A stretch of 17,900 nucleotides of DNA from an uncultured Bacteroidales bacterium. GTDB taxonomy: Bacteria > Bacteroidota > Bacteroidia > Bacteroidales > Muribaculaceae. Under the pieces are notes generated by a model. That model made no database searches. It worked only from the letters and a program-made list of their open reading frames with translations, and was not told the DNA's origin. The stretch's first letter is position 1, and each line of letters opens with the position of its first letter. The stretch spans positions 1 to 17,900 of the forward strand of contig CAJLWO010000055.1 of the NCBI GenBank assembly GCA_905210435.1. Direction: 5' to 3'. A program made the translations under genes and the position numbers. Below are positions 1 through 7,479 of the stretch, piece after piece.

Positions 1-63
1 AACAGAACTTTTAATGCTAAACTTATCAAAGAACTCTTTGGCATAGTGGCAGAAAACGTTTAG
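1..63 (+). CDS. C-terminal end of an unidentified gene
   Basis: Frame 1 is open from the first base of the window to a TAG at 61-63 and encodes 20 residues ending LIKELFGIVAENV. The residue mix (amphipathic, K/E/L-rich) is compatible with the C-terminus of a real protein whose body lies before the window. Twenty codons are too few to identify a family, and an open stretch this short could be chance. Confidence 0.3.
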   Translation, partial: NRTFNAKLIKELFGIVAENV

Positions 64-79
64 CCGATATGTTGAATTT

Positions 80-743
80 TTAACGGATCATTATATAAAT
101 ATAATAAACCGTTATTATTTCGAATTCTGTATAAAACACGCATTTGTTATCATTATTCCAGCCTTCGGTTGAGGTGCGTTCACTAATTGTAAAATGGCTG
201 TTGTCGGTGAATATTACAGAACTTTTAAAATAGTCTATATATTCAGTCCCATTAATAACGTTGGAAAGATTAGATTTTTCCGGAATCGGTAGCTTTAAAA
301 TATCGGTAATCTGTGCGTTTTTGTATATCAGCATATATATCCTCTATATCTGAAAACTCATAGACATATGTGCATAATGTCAGGCTGTCATCAAGTTCCT
401 TTATTGAAAATAACCGAATGGAAGATATCAAGGAAGATTTCCTGCGGGGAATTTTATTAGCAATAAGTTTCTTAATTTGTAGATCGTCCAGATACACCCC
501 TTTCCGGGAAAATGCATTTGGGATGGTGTCTGTGACAATAAGGCTATCTGTATATATCCCCATGCCGCACAGCCATGTCAGATTGTCGACGACAGACGGA
601 TTGTCATCAGCTGTTACATCTTGCATATGCGGATTGCTGTCGGCGATTGCATCTTGCGCGTTTATTGCCTTGCTTCGGTTGCAGCCAATGCAAAACAGGG
701 CTGATATAATGCAAATAATTTGAAATATAGAGGATTTATACAT
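80..743 (-). pseudogene. Frameshifted lipoprotein, about 220 residues if restored
   Basis: The frame starting at 743 begins MYKSSIFQIICIISALFCIGC: a basic start, a hydrophobic core and a lipobox-like CIGC with the lipid-acceptor Cys at residue 21. It ends at 270 after a tail that looks random (TDYRYFKATDSGKI). A second frame is open from 334 to 80 and overlaps it. Removing one base from the run of five T at 318-322 (five A on the coding strand) joins them into a single 220-residue frame reading through DIEDIYADIQ-NAQITDILKL. No domain is recognised, and the product is presumably a surface or periplasmic lipoprotein. A consensus promoter lies directly upstream. The break may be a real mutation, a phase-variable homopolymer or a sequencing error. 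Two independent small genes are less likely, because the second frame would have no upstream region of its own. Confidence 0.6.
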
Positions 744-768
744 GGCAGATTATCAGTATGCTACCCCA

Positions 769-799
769 CAAATATAAATATTTTCGACAAAATATCAAA
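769..799 (-). promoter_or_regulatory. Bacteroidetes-type promoter of the frameshifted lipoprotein
   Basis: On the minus strand a -33 box TTTG (799-796) is followed after 19 bases by a -7 box TATATTTG (776-769), matching the TTTG/TAnnTTTG consensus known for the Bacteroides primary sigma factor. The box ends 25 bases before the ATG at 743. An intact promoter suggests the frameshifted gene is still transcribed. Confidence 0.6.
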
Positions 800-808
800 G
801 AAAAATTT

Positions 809-816
809 TATATTTG
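809..816 (+). promoter_or_regulatory. -7 box very close to the serine hydrolase start
   Basis: TATATTTG matches TAnnTTTG and ends only 4 bases before the ATG at 821, so transcription would begin at or just inside the start codon. No TTTG lies at the expected 19-21 base distance upstream. Either the mRNA is nearly leaderless or the match is fortuitous. Confidence 0.35.
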
Positions 817-820
817 TGGA

Positions 821-1960
821 ATGAAACGGTTTAATTATATATTTTTGCTTGCGGTTATTGCAGGACTTTCAGGCTGCGCTACATTCAAGGCGATAAAATG
901 CGGCAGTCCGTCGGTCGATACGTATCTTGACTTTGCGCTTGACACTGTTGCAGGCTATGATACAATAAAGGTTGTGTTTGAGTCAACACCGGATCATGAC
1001 CGATATTTTGAGGATTCAAGGTTTACGGGCGGGAGGTTTGACGGTGAGACTATCGGAGAGTATTTTTCCAAAGTAAGAGGTGAGGGTGCATTGTTTATTG
1101 TGAGAAACGATACAATATTGCTCGAACAGTATTACGGGAATTTCTCACGGTATTCCCTCGCAAATGTTTTTTCGGTGACAAAGGCCGTGACGGCATTGTT
1201 GTGCGGGATAGCCGTTGACGAGGGGTATATGTCAATCAGTGATCCGGTTACAAGATATATTCCCGAACTTGAAGATTGCGATCCATATTTCAGTAAACTG
1301 ACAATTGAGCATCTCCTCGATATGCGCACAGGTCTTGATTTCAAAGAAGATTACGGTTGGAATCCGTTTTCAAAGATGGCAAAACTGTATTATGGCAATG
1401 ATGTGGTAAGCCGTTTTAAAAAATTGCATTTCAAAGAGATTCCGGGCAGTTCCCATTACTATAATTCCATGTCTACGGCATTGCTCGGAGTGGCAATTGA
1501 ACGTGCGGTTGGACAGTCGTATGCCGATTTTCTGTCGGAAAAGGTGTGGAAACCGCTCGATATGGAGTCTGATGCTTTGGTATCGCTTGACGATGATAAT
1601 CATCGGCAGGCAAAAGCTTACGGAGGGTTGGTAACCAATGTAAGGGACCTTGCAAAAATAGGGCGTCTGTATATCAATGGCGGTCTCTATGATGGTAAAA
1701 GAATTGTCAGCAAAGAATGGATTGACCGATCTGTCAATGCTTCATTGGACAATGAGGCGTATTCTTTTGGCTGGAACAATATTATAGCAAGAATTGATGG
1801 CAAAGATGTTGTCACTCCGCGATTTTTTGCAATCGGATTATATGGACAGGTATTATTCTGCGACCCCGACAAAAACTTGATTTTTGTGACGATAGGAGAA
1901 AAGAAAGGATGCGAATATCATCTGCTTTTCGATGATTTATGCAATCTGCTCTCAGATTGA
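821..1960 (+). CDS. Serine beta-lactamase-like hydrolase, lipoprotein
   Basis: Predicted 379-residue member of the class C beta-lactamase/penicillin-binding-protein-like serine hydrolase family (Pfam PF00144 type). I chose the start at 821 because it opens directly with a lipoprotein signal, MKRFNYIFLLAVIAGLSGC, with the acceptor Cys at residue 19. An upstream in-frame ATG at 758 would bury this signal behind 21 extra residues. The catalytic SxxK is SVTK at 118-121, and the YxN motif is YYN at 213-215 within SHYYNS. A GLYGQ segment near 339-343 occupies the place of the third motif, usually (K/H)xG. Family members act as beta-lactamases, D-alanyl peptidases or esterases on the periplasmic or outer face. 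The substrate cannot be told from sequence. It is transcribed alone, divergent from the frameshifted lipoprotein gene. Confidence 0.88.
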   Translation: MKRFNYIFLLAVIAGLSGCATFKAIKCGSPSVDTYLDFALDTVAGYDTIKVVFESTPDHDRYFEDSRFTGGRFDGETIGEYFSKVRGEGALFIVRNDTILLEQYYGNFSRYSLANVFSVTKAVTALLCGIAVDEGYMSISDPVTRYIPELEDCDPYFSKLTIEHLLDMRTGLDFKEDYGWNPFSKMAKLYYGNDVVSRFKKLHFKEIPGSSHYYNSMSTALLGVAIERAVGQSYADFLSEKVWKPLDMESDALVSLDDDNHRQAKAYGGLVTNVRDLAKIGRLYINGGLYDGKRIVSKEWIDRSVNASLDNEAYSFGWNNIIARIDGKDVVTPRFFAIGLYGQVLFCDPDKNLIFVTIGEKKGCEYHLLFDDLCNLLSD

Positions 1961-1986
1961 ACATATGCGGCTGTTCAGTTGAAAAG

Positions 1987-2823
1987 TCAGAAGCCTAAGA
2001 GGGCTTTGATGCGGGCGGGGTTGGCGCCGAGGCGGAGGGCTCGGTCGGCATCGGCGTGAGCGTCGGCGGTGCAATAGCGCTTTTTGTTGAGGATGGCGCG
2101 GCATAGGTAAAGTTCGGAGTAGTCGGGGTCGAGGTCAAGACCGTCGGCAATATCCTCAGAGGCATCGACGAGGCGTTCGAGACGGAGGGCGCACATGGCG
2201 CGTCCTGCATAGTATTCGGGTTGAGGGTCGGCCTGGATGAGCCGGGAATAATAGGATATGGCGCTCTCGTGGTTTTCTGTGATGGTATAAAATGATGCGA
2301 GAGCTATGAGGGTGTCCTCGCTGCGGGGAGAGAGTTTCTCCCGTTGCTGCAGGTCGGAGAGGGCGTCTTCGAAGTTGCCGCTGTATAGCATTATCAATCC
2401 GCGGTAGAGGTAGGCGTCGGAGTAGGTGGAATCGAGCTGCACGATATTATCGTAGTCGGCGAGGGCCTCAGCCGCGCGCCCCATCGATGTGAGCACTTTC
2501 GCGCGGTTGGCAAGTATTGTCACTGATGCGGGTGCCGCGCGGTGAGCATGCGTGAGCGCGTCGAGGGCGAGAGAGTCTTTGCCGGCATAGTAGCGTATCA
2601 TACCGAGATTGGAGAGCAACATGGCATCGGTGGCGGAGTCGGGATGTTGCTCAAGAGTGGCGACGATGAGAGAGTCGGCGGTGTTCCAGTCGCCCGCAGC
2701 AACGGATTTCTCGATTTCAGCCCAAGCCGATTCGGTCGCGGTATCAGTGTCTTTAGCCTCCGCGGCGCAAAAAGTGAGGCCTGACACTAAAAAGACATAT
2801 AATGCTCTATAATATAAATTCAT
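1987..2823 (-). CDS. Secreted TPR-repeat protein
   Basis: A 278-residue protein starting MNLYYRALYVFLVSGLTFC, an N-terminal signal probably cleaved after AEA near residue 23. The Cys at 19 is preceded by Phe and is not a good lipobox. I prefer the start at 2823, since an in-frame ATG at 2886 would add 21 residues ahead of the signal and lies beyond the likely promoter. Residues about 30-275 form serial tetratricopeptide repeats with the usual W/L-G-Y-A-P spacing, for example DAYLYRGLIMLYSGNFEDAL near 137-155 and the ALDAL...APAS unit near 86-100. TPR arrays bind proteins or peptides; the partner is unknown. It is divergent from the HU/SPOR gene and convergent with the serine hydrolase, with a 26-base gap. 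Confidence 0.85.
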   Translation of the reverse strand: MNLYYRALYVFLVSGLTFCAAEAKDTDTATESAWAEIEKSVAAGDWNTADSLIVATLEQHPDSATDAMLLSNLGMIRYYAGKDSLALDALTHAHRAAPASVTILANRAKVLTSMGRAAEALADYDNIVQLDSTYSDAYLYRGLIMLYSGNFEDALSDLQQREKLSPRSEDTLIALASFYTITENHESAISYYSRLIQADPQPEYYAGRAMCALRLERLVDASEDIADGLDLDPDYSELYLCRAILNKKRYCTADAHADADRALRLGANPARIKALLGF

Positions 2824-2883
2824 AATCGGGTGATGCAGGAAAAAGGGACGGGTGGTCCCGGATACGGGTGAAAAAATATGTCG

Positions 2884-2891
2884 CAAAGTTA
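2884..2891 (-). promoter_or_regulatory. -7 box for the TPR gene
   Basis: TAACTTTG on the minus strand matches TAnnTTTG and ends about 60 bases before the ATG at 2823. No clear TTTG was found at the -33 position, so support is from one box only. Confidence 0.4.
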
Positions 2892-2911
2892 GATATTTTT
2901 AATTGAAATTA

Positions 2912-2943
2912 TTTGTAAGAAAACTATAATTGAGTTAAATTTG
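2912..2943 (+). promoter_or_regulatory. Promoter of the HU/SPOR gene
   Basis: TTTG at 2912-2915, a 20-base spacer, then TAAATTTG at 2936-2943 gives both boxes of the Bacteroidetes consensus. The -7 box ends 5 bases before the ATG at 2949, implying a very short or absent leader. Confidence 0.6.
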
Positions 2944-2948
2944 TATCA

Positions 2949-3953
2949 ATGAATCACGTTATCCGACATATAGAATATCTTGTGCACAGGCATGACTGCG
3001 TTGTCCTGCCTAAATGGGGCGCGTTTATCGCTGGTTATCAGCCTGCTTGCTATGATGAGGCGCTCGGGTTGATGTATCCGCCTACGCGTGAACTGTCGTT
3101 CAGCGCGAGCGTGGATTATAATGACGGGCTGCTTGCGTCGTCTATCGCCCGCAAGGAGGGCGTGCCGTTCGCGCAGGCTCAGCGCATAGTCGATGAGGAA
3201 TTGAACTCGATGAAGCATCAGCTCAGTCTTGACGGCGAACTCTCGCTCGGCAGGGTAGGCCGTTTTATCCGGCAGGATGAGGTGTCGGTGATATTCGAGC
3301 CGGCAAAGAAGCAGGCGCATATAGGAAGCGCGGGGTTCGAGGCATTCGCCATCAAGCCGTTGCTCAACAAGGTGCGTGAAGAAGCTATCAATGCGGGACG
3401 AATTGAAGCTCCGCGTCGCGGACGATTGTCGCGTATCGGACTGCGTGCCGTGAAAGCGGCTGCAGCAGTGGCTCTCGCTGTCGGTATATCGGTAGCATTG
3501 CTGCGTCCGTCGTTCAACCGCAATGACGATATGGCGTCGATAGCTCCCGTGATGTCGCAAAAATCATCGCAGACCTCTTTTGTTCCCGCTCTTGAAGAGG
3601 GTAAGACGCTGAATATACGTGTGCCGGAAGAAAGTCGTGAAATAGTAAAGCCGCAACCCGAACGGATTGAGGTTGCTCCGGCTGCCGTAGAGATGCCACG
3701 CAATGACAAGGCGACTGTAAGGATGAATGCATCCGACCGCTATTGTCTTGTGGTCGCATCGCTTCCTTCTATGGCCCTCGCAGAGAAATTCGTGAGCGAG
3801 AATAAGGACGCTAATCTCGCCATACTTGACATTGACGGCAAATACCGTGTGTATGCCGCTACGGGCAATACTATCAATGAAGCTATCAAAGGTAAGGATG
3901 TAGCTGAAATAGGCGGCCGCTTTGCCGATGCGTGGGTATGCTCGATGCGCTGA
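2949..3953 (+). CDS. HU-CCDC81 and SPOR domain membrane protein
   Basis: A 334-residue protein with a three-part layout. Residues 1 to about 130 resemble the paired bacterial HU/CCDC81 domains (start MNHVIRHIEYLVHRHDCVVL, then a second unit with IARKEGVPFAQAQRIVDEEL and LGRVGRFIRQDE). Residues about 165-186 (LRAVKAAAAVALAVGISVAL) form one membrane segment after a basic stretch, which predicts the HU-like part in the cytoplasm. After a 70-residue linker, residues about 262-334 (YCLVVASLPSMALAEKFV to WVCSMR) match a SPOR domain. SPOR domains bind glycan strands stripped of stem peptides at division sites, so the C-terminus should be periplasmic. The role is inferred to be in division or envelope organisation. 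It precedes the nitroreductase operon, with a 52-base gap. Confidence 0.85.
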   Translation: MNHVIRHIEYLVHRHDCVVLPKWGAFIAGYQPACYDEALGLMYPPTRELSFSASVDYNDGLLASSIARKEGVPFAQAQRIVDEELNSMKHQLSLDGELSLGRVGRFIRQDEVSVIFEPAKKQAHIGSAGFEAFAIKPLLNKVREEAINAGRIEAPRRGRLSRIGLRAVKAAAAVALAVGISVALLRPSFNRNDDMASIAPVMSQKSSQTSFVPALEEGKTLNIRVPEESREIVKPQPERIEVAPAAVEMPRNDKATVRMNASDRYCLVVASLPSMALAEKFVSENKDANLAILDIDGKYRVYAATGNTINEAIKGKDVAEIGGRFADAWVCSMR

Positions 3954-3987
3954 TCGGATTTGATGCTCCGACCGGAAAAGTTTTTTT
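3954..3987 (+). terminator. Weak possible terminator after the HU/SPOR gene
   Basis: A 5-bp stem TCGGA/TCCGA (3954-3958 and 3967-3971) is followed ten bases later by seven T (3981-3987). The stem is short and the T run is displaced, so it may leak or not function. If real, it separates the HU/SPOR transcript from the nitroreductase operon. Confidence 0.3.
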
Positions 3988-4005
3988 AATCTCACATAAA
4001 TATAT

Positions 4006-4545
4006 ATGGATTCATTGCATGAGCTGCTCGTGAAACGACGCAGCATACGACGCTATAAAGAGGAACCGCTTGATGCAGAAGCGGTAAAACTTATTCTTGA
4101 AGCAGGCCTTATGGCTCCGACTTCTAAAAACTCACGTGCATGGCAATTTGTGGCTGTCGACGACAAGGATATGCTGCAGCGCCTGAGCCAATGCAAACCG
4201 GCGGGTGCGCATCCCATTGCCAAAGCCGCGCTTGCAGTCGCAGTGGCTGTCGACGCAACGAAGTCTGAAGCGTGGATTGAGGATGCGTCGGCTGCGGCGT
4301 CATATATGCAGCTGCAGGCTGCCGACCTCGGCATCGGTTCTTGCTGGATAGAAGTACGCGACCGTTATCAGGTCGACGGCACTCCGGCCAACGAATATGT
4401 TCAGGAACTGCTTGGTATCCCGGAAGAGATTTCGGTGGTGTGCATACTGACATTCGGTTATCCCGACGAGGAGCGCCGTCCGTGCGACACATCGAAACTT
4501 CATTGGGAAAACGTACATATCGGAAGCTACAAGGCCAATGATTAA
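4006..4545 (+). CDS. Nitroreductase-family flavoprotein
   Basis: A 179-residue protein of the nitroreductase fold (PF00881 type), FMN-dependent NAD(P)H oxidoreductases of the cytoplasm that usually work as homodimers. The FMN-phosphate motif RRSIRRY is at 11-17, followed by APTSKNSRAWQFVAV at 37-51. The glycine-rich GIGSCWIEVR lies at 109-118, and the late GYPDEERRP element at 151-159. The length fits the compact members of the family. The natural substrate is not predictable from these motifs. It is the first gene of a plus-strand run, and its last 8 bases overlap the start of the next gene, which indicates co-transcription and probably coupled translation. Confidence 0.9.
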   Translation: MDSLHELLVKRRSIRRYKEEPLDAEAVKLILEAGLMAPTSKNSRAWQFVAVDDKDMLQRLSQCKPAGAHPIAKAALAVAVAVDATKSEAWIEDASAAASYMQLQAADLGIGSCWIEVRDRYQVDGTPANEYVQELLGIPEEISVVCILTFGYPDEERRPCDTSKLHWENVHIGSYKAND

Positions 4546-5317
4546 ATCGTGTGTGGTCATCGGTTCGGGCAATGTGGCGACCCATCTTGCCAAGGCTTTT
4601 GCTCCACATATTGAAATCCGGCAGATTTTCAGCCGAAATATAACGCATGCCGATGAACTGGCACGCTCCATATCGCCGTCGTGTACCGCCATTGACGATG
4701 CCGGTGCCATAGACTGCGATGCCGACCTGTATCTGATGTCGGTCACTGATGACAGTATCAGGACATTAGTGCACGCAATACACGGATGTGACCGCGGTAT
4801 ATGGGTGCATACATCGGGTAGCGTAGGTCTCGATGTCTTTGACGGCATGAGAGCACATTGCGGCGTATTCTACCCACTCCAGACATTTTCCAAGAACAAA
4901 GAGGTGGATATGCGTCAGGTCCCGTTGTTTATTGAGGGTGGAGATGCGGAAACAGAGCAAGAACTGGCGGCTCTTGCATCGAAAATCAGCGGGAAAGTAA
5001 GCCTGCTGAACTCCGAAGGACGCCGTCGGTTGCATATAGCGGCAGTATTCGCCTGCAATTTCGTCAACTATTTATGGACAGTGGCCGACCGCCAGTTGCG
5101 TATGTGCGGTACCGACATTCATGCGCTTGACCCTTTGCTTAAGGAGACTATGGAAAAGATTGCCACACTATCGCCCGAGGAGGCGCAGACAGGTCCGGCG
5201 CGCCGCGGCGACATGCATGTCATAGACCGTCATATCGGTATGCTCGGCGATAATGATGCCGAACTGTATAAAATGATTTCCCGCCTAATCTACAATACTT
5301 ATCATGAGCAAAATTGA
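4538..5317 (+). CDS. Rossmann-fold DUF2520 protein
   Basis: A 259-residue protein opening MIKSCVVIGSGNVATHLAKAF, a dinucleotide-binding Rossmann motif (GSGNVA at 9-14). Residues 1 to about 118 resemble the Rossmann-like domain of this family, and the rest the DUF2520 domain, including the characteristic GVFYPLQTFSKNKEVDM segment. The architecture is that of F420-dependent NADP reductases and 6-phosphogluconate-dehydrogenase-like enzymes, so an NAD(P)-dependent redox step is likely. No substrate is established to my knowledge. The gene overlaps its upstream neighbour by 8 bases and the downstream phosphatase gene by 14. This arrangement hints at a link to envelope-sugar or nucleotide metabolism but does not prove one. 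Confidence 0.88.
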   Translation: MIKSCVVIGSGNVATHLAKAFAPHIEIRQIFSRNITHADELARSISPSCTAIDDAGAIDCDADLYLMSVTDDSIRTLVHAIHGCDRGIWVHTSGSVGLDVFDGMRAHCGVFYPLQTFSKNKEVDMRQVPLFIEGGDAETEQELAALASKISGKVSLLNSEGRRRLHIAAVFACNFVNYLWTVADRQLRMCGTDIHALDPLLKETMEKIATLSPEEAQTGPARRGDMHVIDRHIGMLGDNDAELYKMISRLIYNTYHEQN

Positions 5318-5828
5318 TTATAATCTGACAAAAATAAAGGCATTCGTGTTTGATGTCGACGGTGTGCTGTCGCCGTCGACCGTCCCGATGGGAGCCGATG
5401 GCATGCCGATGCGAATGGTGAATATAAAGGACGGATACGCGTTGCAGCTGGCGGTGAAACACGGCTATCGTATCGCGATTATCACCGGCGGCTACAGCGA
5501 GGCAATAGCGGCGAGATACAAGGCTCTTGGTATCGATGACGTGTTCATGGGTTCGTCGATGAAACTGCCTATATTGAAAAAGTGGCTTGATGACAATGGC
5601 CTTGACGCAACGGAGACGGTATATGTCGGTGATGATATTCCTGACCATGACTGCATGAGGGCGGTAGGTCTTCCCGTAGCACCCGCTGATGCGGATATTG
5701 ATATAAAAAGTATTGCCCGCTACATTTCGCCGGTTAACGGCGGGTATGGTGTCGCACGTGACATAATAGAAGAGGTGATGAAAGCCGCAGGAGAGTGGAT
5801 GTCGACCGAGAAAGCTTTCGGCTGGTAA
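5304..5828 (+). CDS. kdsC: KdsC-like Kdo-8-phosphate phosphatase
   Basis: A 174-residue HAD phosphatase without a cap domain, as in KdsC, which removes phosphate from 3-deoxy-D-manno-octulosonate 8-phosphate in the cytoplasm to supply Kdo for lipid A/LPS. Motif I is FDVDGVL (nucleophile D17, acid D19), and motif II is the Thr of ITGG (T61). A Lys in SSMKLPIL (K87) fits motif III, and motif IV is VGDDIPD (D110, D111). The tail NGGYGVARDIIEEVM near 145-159 matches the KdsC C-terminal segment that reaches into the neighbouring subunit. After motif I this protein has SPS where many KdsC proteins have TDG. The length equals the family's. It overlaps the DUF2520 gene by 14 bases, so it belongs to the same operon. 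Confidence 0.9.
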   Translation: MSKIDYNLTKIKAFVFDVDGVLSPSTVPMGADGMPMRMVNIKDGYALQLAVKHGYRIAIITGGYSEAIAARYKALGIDDVFMGSSMKLPILKKWLDDNGLDATETVYVGDDIPDHDCMRAVGLPVAPADADIDIKSIARYISPVNGGYGVARDIIEEVMKAAGEWMSTEKAFGW

Positions 5829-5870
5829 TCTTAAAGCCTGTATGTCACTTATTACTAATCTGATTGCTGT

Positions 5871-6443
5871 ATGAAAAAGATATTGCTTGGTAGCGGTTCG
5901 CCACGTCGCAAGGAACTGCTGTCGATGATGGATATTGATTTTGAGACGGTGCGTCTCAATGACGTGGAGGAGGTATATCCGGCGTCGCTTGCCGTAGATG
6001 AAGTTCCGGCGTATCTGTCACGGCTTAAGGCGGAGAGTTACCGAGACAGTCTGACGGCCGACGACATGCTTATAACAGCCGATACCGTAGTGATAATCGG
6101 AAATGAGATACTCGGTAAGCCGAAAACACCCGAAGACGCATGCGCTATGCTGCGGCAGCTTTCCGGTGCAAAACACAAGGTAATAACCGGAGTATCGTTG
6201 ACGACTGCCGAGGGAATACATACATTTGCCGAAACTACTGAAGTGGAGTTTGACGTAATTCCTGAGGAGGATATAACCCACTACGTGGAAAAATACCATC
6301 CTCTCGACAAAGCCGGCTCCTACGGAATACAGGAATGGATCGGACTGACCTCTATCAAAAAAATCGACGGCTGCTTCTACAACGTAATGGGTCTTCCTAC
6401 CCGAGCCCTTTACCACGAGCTAAATAAACTCGGCGCGATTTGA
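5871..6443 (+). CDS. maf: Maf-family nucleotide pyrophosphatase
   Basis: A 190-residue protein with the full Maf signature: SGSPRRKELL at 8-17 binds the nucleotide phosphates, ADTVV (D71) and K83 of LGKPKTPEDA are the metal and catalytic positions, and DKAGSYGIQ (146-154) and NVMGLP (171-176) close the site. Proteins of this YhdE-like subgroup hydrolyse dTTP, UTP and modified nucleotides to monophosphates, limiting incorporation of abnormal nucleotides. It follows kdsC after 42 bases on the same strand and is probably the last gene of the operon. No strong terminator was found downstream; only a 7-bp AT-rich stem (6458-6464 and 6470-6476) without a T tract. Confidence 0.92.
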   Translation: MKKILLGSGSPRRKELLSMMDIDFETVRLNDVEEVYPASLAVDEVPAYLSRLKAESYRDSLTADDMLITADTVVIIGNEILGKPKTPEDACAMLRQLSGAKHKVITGVSLTTAEGIHTFAETTEVEFDVIPEEDITHYVEKYHPLDKAGSYGIQEWIGLTSIKKIDGCFYNVMGLPTRALYHELNKLGAI

Positions 6444-6558
6444 GTGTCAGTTGGATAAATTACATTTTCTGTAATTGTCAGGATTGCCGAAGTTGCAGAC
6501 TTTCTTACTTGAACCATCTTTTTGAACAACCTTTTTAATTGCCTTAAATATTAATACA

Positions 6559-7401
6559 ATGAATATTATGCAGTGTAAGCAAGAACTTATAATATTAGTT
6601 TCAGTTTTTGCTATATTAGTTTCCTGTAGTGGAAATAAATCAGGCAGTAAAACTTCTGATACACAGTGTGAAGATAAATTTATGCAATTGAGAGCCGTCA
6701 CACCTGCGGCCGATTATATTGCGTATGATATGATGACGGACACTGTAAACGGTAAATGGCATATTCGGTTCAGACAAATGCCTAATGGTGAAGTTATATC
6801 GTGTGATGACTATGTATTTGCAGATAATTCTTTGTTCGTAGATATAGATTACGACGGAAAGAAAGTGGTGGACTGCCAAGAGTTTCGCGTAAAAGATTTT
6901 ATCCCTGAAAATGATACGATAAGCTCTTATATGATATATGCGTCCGATATTGAACAAATTACAGATTCATTGGCAGCCATCTCTTTTTCATGCTGTATAC
7001 CTGATACTGATGTCGGATATTTCGTAGTGCTGAATTTTGATCCGGATGGTAAATATTCTTTTCTTGCAAAAGATGTATGGAGTGATTATGCTTATGCTTA
7101 TGATCCCGAAAATGATGAGGCTAAAATAAGAAAACTATGGAGAGAGTATGGTGATGTAATAAACAGATGCGAATACGATAGTATAAGTTTAAATAAAAAA
7201 GAAATCAATCCGGGATATATGGAAACACCCGACTCAACGGCTTATCTTCGGGAATATTATGATAACGGGAATATTGCTGCTGAGGGATGGATTGTGTATT
7301 TCGATGATAGGGAATCAGATACCTCGGATAAGGTAGGTATCTGGAAATATTACTTCCCTGATGGTACTATGATAGAGCATGAACACAGCATAGTAAATTG
7401 A
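6559..7401 (+). CDS. AT-rich lipoprotein with MORN-like C-terminus
   Basis: A 280-residue predicted lipoprotein. It starts MNIMQCKQELIILVSVFAILVSC with the acceptor Cys at residue 23; the ATG at 6568 (residue 4) is an equally plausible start. The mature part is acidic and rich in Asp, Tyr and Ile, without a family I can name. Near residues 228-275 two stretches, YLREYYDNGNIAAEGWIVYF and KVGIWKYYFPDGTMIE, resemble MORN-2/YwqK-type repeats, in which a strand pair carries the pattern YY.nG.....G.w.yY. The gene is clearly more AT-rich than maf before it, which suggests weak selection or later acquisition. It converges on the ATP-grasp-like gene with 78 bases between the stops. Confidence 0.75.
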   Translation: MNIMQCKQELIILVSVFAILVSCSGNKSGSKTSDTQCEDKFMQLRAVTPAADYIAYDMMTDTVNGKWHIRFRQMPNGEVISCDDYVFADNSLFVDIDYDGKKVVDCQEFRVKDFIPENDTISSYMIYASDIEQITDSLAAISFSCCIPDTDVGYFVVLNFDPDGKYSFLAKDVWSDYAYAYDPENDEAKIRKLWREYGDVINRCEYDSISLNKKEINPGYMETPDSTAYLREYYDNGNIAAEGWIVYFDDRESDTSDKVGIWKYYFPDGTMIEHEHSIVN

Positions 7402-7479
7402 CTTGAATCCTACAAGCCGGATCATACATTTGGGGGTTATGTAATATAGCTACAATGGGTTGCATCTGTTTGGGGCGTT

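Noticed and set aside
39..70. TGGCAGAAAAC at the window start also occurs on the minus strand near 16947, with weaker similarity around it, suggesting a shared repeat.
   Set aside because: An 11-base exact match is expected by chance at about this frequency in a search of both strands, and the reading frames do not agree.
2946..3560. Open minus-strand frame of 204 codons opposite the HU/SPOR gene.
   Set aside because: It is Arg/His-rich shadow sequence opposite a recognised protein with its own promoter.
6559..7401. YwqK-type antitoxin of a toxin-antitoxin pair, from the MORN-like tail.
   Set aside because: It carries a lipoprotein signal and has no partner toxin gene beside it; the repeat similarity covers only the last 50 residues.
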